Shown piece after piece: positions 8,536 to 16,963 of a DNA stretch of 64,000 bases. The notes beneath the pieces are model-generated. The model was given only the letters and a program-made list of their open reading frames with translations. It made no database searches and was not told where the DNA came from. Position numbers and translations under genes: made by a program. Each line of letters starts with the position of its first letter. Position 1 is the stretch's first letter. The stretch lies in the NCBI RefSeq assembly GCF_032191465.1, contig NZ_JAQOUE010000001.1, positions 2,418,001-2,482,000 of the forward strand, given 5' to 3'. Origin of the DNA: Candidatus Nitronereus thalassa. GTDB taxonomy: Bacteria > Nitrospirota > Nitrospiria > Nitrospirales > UBA8639.

Positions 8536-9444
8536 ATGGAATACTTTAGCGATCAAGAACATGGCTCCAAAGCACGGACTGAAGACGTAATATTGCCAAG
8601 CGTTTGGGGCGGTATAGTAGCAGCGGTGAAAGGGCTCATTTCCACAGGAGCTTTTGGTGAACATTTTCCCGAAGTATGCCTAGATGGAACATTACCAGTG
8701 GGCACAGATGAATCGGCATTCTCTCTGGCAATTCAGGCAGAGATCCCTGAGCTAGAGTGGCCACTGAAAACAACTCAAAGGCAGCAAGAAGGATATCGCT
8801 GGGAAGAAATTCCGTACTCTCCCTCTGAACTAGTCGTTTTAGACTTTGTACAATTCTGTTATTTACATGTCTCTAAACCCATTCAGGGCACTTATCATGA
8901 ATGGCACAAGCATTACCATTTGTCTTTTGATTCCCAAACTGGGAAAGATGAGTTTCGCCAAAAGATTAATCGGATATTTTCTCGAAATGGCGTTTCATAC
9001 GAGTTAAAACAGGATGGCAATATTATTCGGTTAGCTCCGGCTGTCCTTAGGGAGGAGTTAGAGTCAGCTAACTTCTCCACTGGTGATGGCACCTTGAATC
9101 AAATGTTGGAGGAGGCCCGTAGAAAGTTTCTCGATCCAAATCCTACAATTCGCCGAGAGGCTGTTGAGCGTTTATGGGATTCATGGGAAAGATTAAAATC
9201 CATTGAAGTGCCTTTAGACAAAAAGGATTCTATTTCTCAGCTTCTTGATAAGGCTGCAGCTGAGGAAAAATTTAGGGGATTATTAGAGGAAGAAGCTCGC
9301 AAACTATCAGATATTGGGAACACATTTCATATTCGGCATTCTGAAGTAACGCAAACGGCAATTAACGAGCCCTTACATATTGATTATCTATTCCACCGTT
9401 TATTCTCCATGATTTTATTGTTAATTAGGGCTAGGAACATTTAA
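8536..9444 (+). CDS. AbiJ-like protein, possible HEPN-type abortive-infection protein
   Basis: The 302-residue product begins MEYFSDQEHGSKARTEDV, resembling N-terminal AbiJ-type domains that open with a short FS-x-E motif. It ends with GNTFHIRHSEVTQ...HIDYLFHRLFSMILLLI (about residues 255-297), which I recognise as the C-terminal RHxE...YLFxRxFxxI arrangement of AbiJ-like abortive-infection proteins, whose HEPN-fold ends often act as RNases. A charged, helical middle (about 170-250) links the two. It stands alone, between the palindrome cluster and ftsH, in more A+T-rich sequence than its neighbours, which suggests acquisition. No good ribosome binding site precedes the ATG. Family assignment is from memory of motifs only. 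Confidence 0.6.
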   Translation: MEYFSDQEHGSKARTEDVILPSVWGGIVAAVKGLISTGAFGEHFPEVCLDGTLPVGTDESAFSLAIQAEIPELEWPLKTTQRQQEGYRWEEIPYSPSELVVLDFVQFCYLHVSKPIQGTYHEWHKHYHLSFDSQTGKDEFRQKINRIFSRNGVSYELKQDGNIIRLAPAVLREELESANFSTGDGTLNQMLEEARRKFLDPNPTIRREAVERLWDSWERLKSIEVPLDKKDSISQLLDKAAAEEKFRGLLEEEARKLSDIGNTFHIRHSEVTQTAINEPLHIDYLFHRLFSMILLLIRARNI

Positions 9445-9615
9445 TGTGAAAAGATTTAACAATTCATTTTTTTGGCTTTTCCATCGCCAAAGGGCTTTCT
9501 CTCTCTGCTTATTTACCATAGTGAAAACTGAAAAAGACTTTACAAGCTAAGAGGAAAATCCATTTACCCTAAATATTATTTTCCCCATCGGAGGTTGGCA
9601 ATCTAGAATAAAGCC

Positions 9616-11448
9616 TTAGATAGTTTGCAGCCCCGCTCCTTTCTCTCTACCCTCCATTAATGCTCGTAAATCGTCGCCGGTCATGGTTTCTTTTGTCATG
9701 AGCACTTGTGCGGCTTCGAGGAGGACGGGCTTGAGTTCGGTGAGGAGATCTTTTACTCGGTTGGCTTGGTTATCGATGAACTTGCGAACTTCCTGGTCGA
9801 TTTCTCTAGCAGTTTCTTCAGAATACTCATGTCCGTAACTGGATTCTCTGGTTTGAAGAAACGTGGGTTGGGCCGCGTTCTCCAAAGACACAGTACCCAA
9901 CAAATCGCTCATGCCATAGTCTTTGACCATACGCTTGGCAATGTTCGTGGCTTTTTGCAGATCGTCGGCAGCGCCGGTTGACGCTTCGCCAAAAACTATT
10001 TCTTCCGCTATACGACCACCAAGCAACACGGCAATTTTGTTTTCTAGCTCGCTGCGGGTGAGTAAGTAACGGTCCTCTGTTGGCGTCTGCAGTGTGTAGC
10101 CCAAGGCAGCAATACCTCGAGGAATAATCGAAATCTTTTGCACAGGGTCCACACCCTTGAGAGACAAGGCTACTAGGGCATGCCCGATTTCGTGATGGGC
10201 TACGCGTCGCCTTTCTTCTTGGCTGAGAATTCGATTCTTTTTTTCTAATCCTGCCACGACCCGTTCCACCGCTTCTTCCAAATCACGCTGCTCAACAATT
10301 TCCCGATCACGACGAACTGCTAACAGCGCGCCTTCATTAATAATGTTAGCCAGATCAGCCCCAACCATTCCTGGTGTCATGGCCGCGATGTTCTCCAGTT
10401 TGACGTCTGGTCCCATTTGAATAATTTTCGAGTGGATTTTTAAAATGGCTTCGCGACCTTTCCGATCCGGTCGATCCACGAGCACTTGTCGATCAAACCG
10501 GCCAGCTCGCATCAATGCGGGGTCAAGGATTTCGGGCCGGTTCGTTGCGGCCAAAATAATCACCCCCACTTTGGGATCAAACCCATCCATTTCCACGAGC
10601 AACTGGTTGAGGGTTTGCTCCCGCTCTTCATGGGTCATGGGTCCAGTGCCACGGGCCTTGCCCAGGGCATCCAATTCATCAATGAAAATTATGCATGGGG
10701 CTTTGCCTTTGGCTTGCTCAAATAAATCACGCACGCGCGCAGCCCCCACGCCTACAAACATTTCTACAAACTCCGATCCACTGATGGAAAAGAACGTCAC
10801 CCCTGACTCCCCCGCAATGGCCTTAGCCAACAGGGTTTTTCCCGTACCTGGGGGTCCGACGAGCAACACCCCCTTTGGGATTCTTCCACCGATCCGAGTG
10901 AATTTTTGCGGAGTTTTCAAAAATTCGATGACCTCGACAAGCTCATCTTTCGCTTCATCTACTCCTGCAACATCGCTCATCTTCACCTTGATGTCTTTTT
11001 CCACATAGATTTTGGCCTTGGATTGGCCAATTCGCATGAACCCTCCCCCTGCGCCTTGCCCCATTTTGCGCAACAGCCAAAACCACACGCCGGCAAAAAT
11101 TAAAATGGGAATGACCCAGGAAGCCACATCGCGCCACAGCGTGCTAACAATGACCCCAGCATATTCCACCCCTTTTTCCTCTAGCTGTTTGACCAAGTTG
11201 GGATCGTCAACGCGGATAGTTTTAAACCACTGTGGCTCCTTATCTGGGGTTTCGGGTTTGAGCTTTCCGTTTATCTCGGTATCGGTAATGGCGATTTCGT
11301 CCACCTTGTCCTCGGCAAGCCAAATCTTAAATTGACTATAGGGCACCTCATCCAGGTGTTGGGAGGCCAGGTAGACTTCCTGAAAGATGATGAGGAGCCA
11401 AAAGGCAATGAGAAAGTACCAAATTGAAATGCGCTGTTTTTTATCCAT
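9616..11448 (-). CDS. ftsH: ATP-dependent zinc metalloprotease FtsH
   Basis: A membrane-anchored AAA+ protease that degrades misassembled membrane proteins and short-lived regulators. From the ATG ending at 11448 the protein is 610 residues. Two transmembrane segments (about 8-25 and 109-127) bracket a periplasmic domain. Walker A GPPGTGKT is at 198-205, Walker [12 protein letters not shown] follows, then the second region of homology ([18 protein letters not shown]) and the zinc-binding HEIGH at 419-423. A longer reading starts at a TTG (11481); the ATG gives the normal FtsH N-terminus ([10 protein letters not shown]). It is transcribed leftward, after the P-type ATPase and its fragment. Confidence 0.95.
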   Translation of the reverse strand: MDKKQRISIWYFLIAFWLLIIFQEVYLASQHLDEVPYSQFKIWLAEDKVDEIAITDTEINGKLKPETPDKEPQWFKTIRVDDPNLVKQLEEKGVEYAGVIVSTLWRDVASWVIPILIFAGVWFWLLRKMGQGAGGGFMRIGQSKAKIYVEKDIKVKMSDVAGVDEAKDELVEVIEFLKTPQKFTRIGGRIPKGVLLVGPPGTGKTLLAKAIAGESGVTFFSISGSEFVEMFVGVGAARVRDLFEQAKGKAPCIIFIDELDALGKARGTGPMTHEEREQTLNQLLVEMDGFDPKVGVIILAATNRPEILDPALMRAGRFDRQVLVDRPDRKGREAILKIHSKIIQMGPDVKLENIAAMTPGMVGADLANIINEGALLAVRRDREIVEQRDLEEAVERVVAGLEKKNRILSQEERRRVAHHEIGHALVALSLKGVDPVQKISIIPRGIAALGYTLQTPTEDRYLLTRSELENKIAVLLGGRIAEEIVFGEASTGAADDLQKATNIAKRMVKDYGMSDLLGTVSLENAAQPTFLQTRESSYGHEYSEETAREIDQEVRKFIDNQANRVKDLLTELKPVLLEAAQVLMTKETMTGDDLRALMEGREKGAGLQTI

Positions 11449-11518
11449 GACTGAATTGTACACGGTCCTGGGCCCCTGCAAAAGCCCTGTATCTCCATGT
11501 GTTTGAGGAAAAAGAAAT

Positions 11519-11725
11519 TTACACCGATCGTCTTTTGACGACCTTGAAAATTTCCACGGTGATGAGGATGGTGGAGGCCAAGAATAGCAGGGTTCCCCAT
11601 TCTTCCAAAGATACTGGGGTTACATGAAGAACCGACTGGGTCATGGGCACATACATGGCCAGAATATAAATGCCTTGGGCTGCCAGGATACCAAATAGGA
11701 GAATCCAATTATTGCCGCAAGGCAA
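11519..11725 (-). pseudogene. Remnant of a P-type cation ATPase C-terminus (M9-M10 segment)
   Basis: The frame encodes about 65 residues (WILLFGILAAQGIYILAMYV, then a hydrophilic turn VSLEEWGTL and a second hydrophobic helix ending VEIFKVVKRR). This is the pattern of the last two helices of IC-type P-ATPases, including the LSLxEW linker and basic end; the intact ATPase upstream carries a diverged equivalent of the same region. There is no ATG, only a TTG, and nothing upstream belongs to an ATPase head. I read it as the leftover tail of a second ATPase gene, though a small expressed membrane protein cannot be excluded. Confidence 0.6.
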
Positions 11726-11785
11726 ATTTGAAGGTTCTAAGCCTCAAAGGGATTGAACTCTTTAGGGGGAATTTGGGAATGCGGG

Positions 11786-14560
11786 TTATGAGCCTGCAAC
11801 CACTGCTTCGTTATTTTTTGTTGTGAACCTGTGTCGAACCCACTTGTCTAATCCAACTATGAAATAGGACGCAACTCCAATTCCTAATATGGGAAGCCAT
11901 GTTCCACCATCAATTGGAGCGGAATGAAACAGGGAATGCATGAAGGGTGCATAGGTGAAGAGAAGTTGCAAAGCGATCATGACAATGACCCCCCACGTCA
12001 CCCAGGGATTGGAAAACAGCCCTAATTGAAGCAATGACCGTTCTAACGAGCGACAATTGAAAAGATAAAACATTTCTACCACGACAAACACGTTGACAGC
12101 CACTGTTCTGGCTTCAACCACGGTGCTCCCTCTTTCTTGTTCCCAAAGAAATAAACCAAAGGAACCAGCCAAGAGCAACGCGCCAACGAGAACAATACGC
12201 CAGAGTAATGCGCCCGTCAGCAGTGGTTGCCCGGGGTCACGGGGAGGACGATCCATGATCCCTGTTTCTTTTGGCTCAAAAGCTAGCATAAGCCCCAAAG
12301 CCACCGCAGTGGTCATATTGATCCACAAAATTTGAACTGGAAGAATCGGAAGCGCAAACCCCGCACCAATAGCCACCATGATGACCAAGCCTTCTCCCAT
12401 ATTGGTTGGCAGGGTCCAGACAATAAATTTGGTGAGGTTGTCAAAGACACCACGCCCTTCTTCTACAGCCGCTTCAATAGACGCAAAGTTGTCATCGGTC
12501 AGCACCATATCAGAAGACTCTTTTGCGACTTCCGTCCCCACACGTCCCATCGCGATACCGATGTCGGCTTGTTTGAGGGCAGGGGCATCGTTCACACCAT
12601 CCCCTGTCATAGCCACGATGTGCCCTTCGGTCTGAAGCGCTTCGACAAGACGCAGTTTCTGTTCTGGTGACACTCGGGCAAAGACCACGCTTCGATCAAC
12701 AGCTCTGGGTAGCGCATTATGAGGAGTGGTTGCAATGGCGCTTCCCGTCATGACCAAATTCGATTCTGTTCCCACTGGTGTTTCCGGAATCAACCCAATC
12801 TGCTCGGCGATGGCGCGCCCGGTCATGGCGTGGTCACCGGTGATCATTTTCACGGCAATTCCAGCTTTTTGACAATTGCCCACCGCAGCAATGGCCTCGG
12901 GGCGTGGCGGGTCCATCATAGCTTGTAATCCAAGAAAAACGAGTTCTCCCGCTGAGGCAGCTTGCTTCAACGAATGCCCTTCCACGTGTTTCCCTTCTGT
13001 TGATCGGGCCATGGCCAACACGCGCAGACCTTGTCCTGCTAAAGTTTCAGCCTGCTGCAAAGCGCGGCTTGCCTCAAGTGGAACTTCCCGGCCATCAGCA
13101 GAGAGCTCATACTGGCAGAGGTTCAGTATTTTCTCCACGGCGCCCTTCACTGACATGACTGCCTGTTGGTCAGCGCCTCTTCGATCCAGAGTAGCCATAA
13201 ATTGATTCTCAGATTCGAATGGGAGGACGTTCTCTCTCGTCACTTCATGCTGAATCTGCTTCACATCCAATCCGCCTTTGCAGGCAGACACGAGCATGGC
13301 GCCTTCAGTCGGATCACCCACAATATCCCAGTTCTCTTTTTGTTTAACGAGCTGAGCGTCATTGCACAAGACGCCCGCAAGGAGGCAGGCAGACAAAGCC
13401 GGTTCGTGATCCCAATTCACTAGTTGACCATCCTTTGTGAATTCACCCATTGGGTTGTACCCGGTTCCCGAAACCCTGAATAACTGCCCGCCTGCCCAAA
13501 CCCTTTGCACCGTCATCTGGTTTTCTGTGAGTGTGCCAGTTTTGTCTGAACAGATCACTGTGGTACTCCCAAGGGTTTCCACTGCTGGGAGCTTGCGAAT
13601 AATGGCATGGCGTTTGGCCATTCGGCTGACTCCAATGGCGAGTGTAATGGTCACCGCCGCCGGCAGGCCTTCAGGGATGGCCCCAACAGCCAAGGCAACC
13701 GCGGCCATAAACATCTCAACGGCTGACTGCCCTCGCCAAATCCCGATCGCAAATGTCACACCAGCTAATCCAAGAATCACCACTGTGAGAATTTTGCTGA
13801 AATGGGCTATTTTCTTGGTGAGCGGTGTTTCTATGTCAGGCGTTTCTCCAACTAATTGATGAATTCGCCCAATTTCCGTTGCCGACCCTGTACTGACGAC
13901 CACACCTTTTCCCTGACCTGAAGTCACTAGAGTACTGGAGTAGGCCATGTTTTGACGGTCGGCCATCAGTGTTTCGGTTGGAAGCCTATGCTCAGACTTG
14001 GAAACGACGAGGGATTCACCCGTTAAGGCTGATTCGTCAATCTGCAGTTCGCGCACACTGGTAAGCCGGAGATCAGCTGGAACTTTGTCTCCTGCCTCCA
14101 GCAGGACCACATCCCCCGGGACTAGATCTGAGGAAGGAATTTTGCATTTCTCTCCGCCACGCAACACGGTCGCCTCTGTTTTTACCATCGCAATCAAAGC
14201 ATCCAAGGCGTTTTCAGCTCGAGATTCCTGGATAAATCCGACTATGGCATTAACCAAGACCACGCCGAAGATGACACCAGCATCAACCCATTCGCCTAAG
14301 AGCGCCGTGATTCCGCTGGACGCTGTGAGGATATAAATGAGGGGATGATGGAACTGAAGAATGAACCGCATGAAGGAACCATGACGGCGAATTCTTGGGA
14401 GGGTATTCGGACCAAACCGCTCAAGCCGGGACGCGGCTTCATTTTGAGGGAGTCCTTGCGAGGCATCGGTTTCTAGAAAAAGAAGCACCTCATGAACGGG
14501 AAGGTGGTGCGTGTCTTGGGACATCGTGAGCTTAGGCTTTTTTTCTTCGCTCACACGCAT
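11786..14560 (-). CDS. P-type cation-transporting ATPase (P2/IC-type, CtpF-like)
   Basis: This 924-residue pump uses ATP via an aspartyl phosphate to move a cation across the membrane. It has an N-terminal cation-ATPase domain, TGES at 180-183, the M4 motif PEGLP (296-300), phosphorylation site DKTGT at 339-343, and hinge MTGDGVNDAP. M6 reads NMTTAVALGLMLAFEP rather than the calcium-pump DGLPA motif, so the ion (Ca, Mn, Mg or another) cannot be assigned. Two ATGs are possible, at 14560 and 14524; neither has a good ribosome site, and the shorter form loses only 12 residues. It is followed by the ATPase-tail fragment and then ftsH on the same strand. Confidence 0.88.
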   Translation of the reverse strand: MRVSEEKKPKLTMSQDTHHLPVHEVLLFLETDASQGLPQNEAASRLERFGPNTLPRIRRHGSFMRFILQFHHPLIYILTASSGITALLGEWVDAGVIFGVVLVNAIVGFIQESRAENALDALIAMVKTEATVLRGGEKCKIPSSDLVPGDVVLLEAGDKVPADLRLTSVRELQIDESALTGESLVVSKSEHRLPTETLMADRQNMAYSSTLVTSGQGKGVVVSTGSATEIGRIHQLVGETPDIETPLTKKIAHFSKILTVVILGLAGVTFAIGIWRGQSAVEMFMAAVALAVGAIPEGLPAAVTITLAIGVSRMAKRHAIIRKLPAVETLGSTTVICSDKTGTLTENQMTVQRVWAGGQLFRVSGTGYNPMGEFTKDGQLVNWDHEPALSACLLAGVLCNDAQLVKQKENWDIVGDPTEGAMLVSACKGGLDVKQIQHEVTRENVLPFESENQFMATLDRRGADQQAVMSVKGAVEKILNLCQYELSADGREVPLEASRALQQAETLAGQGLRVLAMARSTEGKHVEGHSLKQAASAGELVFLGLQAMMDPPRPEAIAAVGNCQKAGIAVKMITGDHAMTGRAIAEQIGLIPETPVGTESNLVMTGSAIATTPHNALPRAVDRSVVFARVSPEQKLRLVEALQTEGHIVAMTGDGVNDAPALKQADIGIAMGRVGTEVAKESSDMVLTDDNFASIEAAVEEGRGVFDNLTKFIVWTLPTNMGEGLVIMVAIGAGFALPILPVQILWINMTTAVALGLMLAFEPKETGIMDRPPRDPGQPLLTGALLWRIVLVGALLLAGSFGLFLWEQERGSTVVEARTVAVNVFVVVEMFYLFNCRSLERSLLQLGLFSNPWVTWGVIVMIALQLLFTYAPFMHSLFHSAPIDGGTWLPILGIGVASYFIVGLDKWVRHRFTTKNNEAVVAGS

Positions 14561-14760
14561 TTACGGCTGCCGTTCGGTGGCTTCAAAGAACATGATTGGT
14601 CCAGATGCCAAAAAATCTAAGGAAATTCAGGGAGGGCCTATCGATTGATCTCAATTTTCACACCACATCTTTTTTTCGCACAGATATACTCTGCTGCCCA
14701 TGTGCTACAAAATAGTATTTGGTTACCACCAAATCAGTTATTATCGTATAACGGCTCACA

Positions 14761-15093
14761 TCAGTCAGCTTTTTCCTCTTCGACTTCTAACACTTCACCC
14801 GTATTGGCGTCGATTTCGACTTCCATTAATTTCCCATCGGTCGTCACGATTTCGACTTCCCAGATGACTTTGTGATCCTTTTCCTCTTCAAGCTCCGCTT
14901 CCACGACCGTTCCTGGCACTTTTTGCAAGGCCGTTTGGATAGCTTGGTCTGCCGAGACTTTGGCCTCACCCGCGACATGGACTTTTTCTTTAATTTCGCA
15001 TTGCTCGTGGTGCTTGCGCATATGCGCACATCCTGTGCCCAAAAGTACGCTCACACTGAGTAACACCAAAACAACTGATTTACTGATAGTCAT
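14761..15093 (-). CDS. PepSY-domain lipoprotein
   Basis: The ATG ending at 15093 has AAAGGAG six bases upstream, so this 110-residue form is preferred over a longer frame to 15225. The N-terminus (MTISKSVVLVLLSVSVLLGTGC) is a signal peptide ending in a plausible lipobox (GTGC). The mature part holds a PepSY-like domain: VSADQAIQTALQKVPGTVVEAELEEE, then VIWEVEIVTTDGKLMEVEIDANTGEVLEVEE. PepSY domains inhibit peptidases or bind at the envelope; a precise role is unknown. It is highly acidic at the C-terminus. It lies upstream of, and on the same strand as, the P-type ATPase. Confidence 0.85.
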   Translation of the reverse strand: MTISKSVVLVLLSVSVLLGTGCAHMRKHHEQCEIKEKVHVAGEAKVSADQAIQTALQKVPGTVVEAELEEEKDHKVIWEVEIVTTDGKLMEVEIDANTGEVLEVEEEKAD

Positions 15094-15322
15094 ATGTGCT
15101 CCTTTGTTTGAATGAAAATATTGTCCATTGATATAGAGTATCTTTCTTGAAGGTATCAAATAATATGCCAGAGACAGGACTCCGGATTTATCGAACTTTC
15201 CCAATGCGTTGAGGCTCTCGACCATTTAAACAACGAGGCATTTCACTACAAGGTTATTTTCCTTGACTGGGGTAAAGGTCTACAGGCAAATCTAAACTTC
15301 ATTGTTCCCCTTGGACTAAAAT

Positions 15323-16963
15323 GTGACCTTATTGGAAGAAACCTCTGGTGTAAGAATTGCTTCGAAGAATACCGAAATGAAGAATCTCCCTTCAATCCCT
15401 AGGCTGAATTTATCTCAGTTTGATGCCGCCATTTTTGACTTGGATGGGGTCGTCACCCAAACAGCCAAGGTTCATGCGGCGGCATGGAAGAACATGTTTG
15501 ATGACTTTCTCAATATCCGTGCCTCACAGACGGGCGTACCTTTTCAGCCATTTGCCCCTGTCCAGGATTACCGTCAGTATGTGGATGGGAAACCGAGATA
15601 TGATGGCGTGACCAGTTTTTTACATTCTCGCGGAATTGACCTGCCTTACGGAGAACCCTCAGATCACCCGAGCCATGACACCATTTGCGGATTGGGCAAT
15701 CTCAAAAACAGAAAATTCTTAGAAACACTTCATGCACAGGGTGTAGACGTCTTTCCTTCGACGCTTGCGCTGATCAATTTCCTTAAGGCGAGGGGAAAGA
15801 CGGTCGCGGTTGTGACGGCTAGCGAGAACTGCCAGGAAATTCTTCAGGCCGCTGAAATAAAGGACCTTTTTACTGTCAGTGTGGATGGCCGAGACGCCAA
15901 GACCTTTCACCTGCACGGCAAACCGGAACCTGATACGTTTGTAAAGGCAGCGGAATTGCTCGGGGTTCACCCTCAACAAGCCGTGGTCTTTGAAGACGCC
16001 TTAGCCGGCGTCGAAGCCGGTCAGGCCGGACATTTTGGTTTGGTGATAGGAATCGATCGTGCGGGCCAGTCCGAAGCTCTGCATTCTCATGGAGGGGATG
16101 TGGTTGTTTCCGATTTGGTTGAAATCGAAGTCCTCGATGAAGCCGGGGTCTTATGGATTAGCTCGCAAGCCTTGCCTTCTGCGCTCCACCAATTCAAGAA
16201 ATTGATGGCTGAATTTCATGAAAAACGAGTCATCGTCTTTTTAGATTACGATGGAACATTAACGCCAATTGTGAATCGACCAGAGTTGGCCGTGCTATCT
16301 TCTGAAATGCGTGAGGCTTTGACCCTTTTGAGTCGTCAATGTCCGGTTGGTATTATCTCTGGTCGAGACCGCAAAGATGTTTCGGATTTGGTCAAACTCG
16401 ATTCCTTGATCTATGCGGGGAGCCACGGGTTCGATATTGCCGGACCTCAAGAGCTGAATCTTCATCATGAAGTCGGGACAGAATTTACTTCGGCACTCGA
16501 TCAGGCGGAGTCAGACCTTCGGGACCGGTTGCTTGGCATTCCCGGTTTATTACTTGAGCGAAAGAAATTCTCCATTACCGTGCATTATCGCCTGGTTCCT
16601 CAAGACCAGATACCAAAGGTTGCTCACGTGGTGACACAGGTCGTATCAACCTTTCCGACCCTCCAACGATCTGAAGGAAAGAAAGTCTTTGAGATTCAAC
16701 CACGGCTCGAATGGGATAAAGGCAAAGCCTTGTTATGGTTGCTTGATGGATTGGATTGGAAAGAAAAGAATTATTTTCCTGTCTATATCGGAGACGATCT
16801 GACGGACGAAAATGCGTTTCGTGTGTTAGCTGGTATGGGTATAGGAATCGTGGTGGAGGATGGATATCGGTTTTCCTCTGCACAATATGCCTTAGAAAAC
16901 CCTCACGAGGTGCAACAATTTCTCATGCATTTGTATCATCACTTGGACCGTATGGCTTCATGA
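15323..16963 (+). CDS. Fusion: beta-phosphoglucomutase-like HAD domain + trehalose-6-phosphate phosphatase
   Basis: The 546-residue protein has two haloacid-dehalogenase units. Residues about 34-275 resemble beta-phosphoglucomutase (nucleophile pair D39/D41 in FDLDGVV, VVTASENC, and VFEDALAGVEAGQAG), which interconverts beta-glucose-1-P and glucose-6-P. Residues about 300-540 resemble OtsB trehalose-6-phosphate phosphatase (D308/D310 in FLDYDGTLTP, IISGRD, then YIGDDLTDENAF). It overlaps the GH65 phosphorylase gene by ATGA, so the two are coupled. Together they suggest reversible trehalose (or related disaccharide) metabolism: phosphatase makes the sugar, phosphorylase plus mutase recycle it to glucose-6-P. 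The start is uncertain: GTG at 15323 or ATG at 15377, neither with a strong ribosome site. Confidence 0.88.
   Translation: MTLLEETSGVRIASKNTEMKNLPSIPRLNLSQFDAAIFDLDGVVTQTAKVHAAAWKNMFDDFLNIRASQTGVPFQPFAPVQDYRQYVDGKPRYDGVTSFLHSRGIDLPYGEPSDHPSHDTICGLGNLKNRKFLETLHAQGVDVFPSTLALINFLKARGKTVAVVTASENCQEILQAAEIKDLFTVSVDGRDAKTFHLHGKPEPDTFVKAAELLGVHPQQAVVFEDALAGVEAGQAGHFGLVIGIDRAGQSEALHSHGGDVVVSDLVEIEVLDEAGVLWISSQALPSALHQFKKLMAEFHEKRVIVFLDYDGTLTPIVNRPELAVLSSEMREALTLLSRQCPVGIISGRDRKDVSDLVKLDSLIYAGSHGFDIAGPQELNLHHEVGTEFTSALDQAESDLRDRLLGIPGLLLERKKFSITVHYRLVPQDQIPKVAHVVTQVVSTFPTLQRSEGKKVFEIQPRLEWDKGKALLWLLDGLDWKEKNYFPVYIGDDLTDENAFRVLAGMGIGIVVEDGYRFSSAQYALENPHEVQQFLMHLYHHLDRMAS

Noticed and set aside
12979-12994. 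A parS-like sequence CCTTCCACGTGTTTCC
   Set aside because: It matches only part of the 16-bp palindrome, lies inside the ATPase coding frame and is probably chance.
16756-16959. A long upstream extension of the GH65 gene
   Set aside because: It is the out-of-phase reading of the phosphatase domain; the ATG at 16960 gives the normal family N-terminus.
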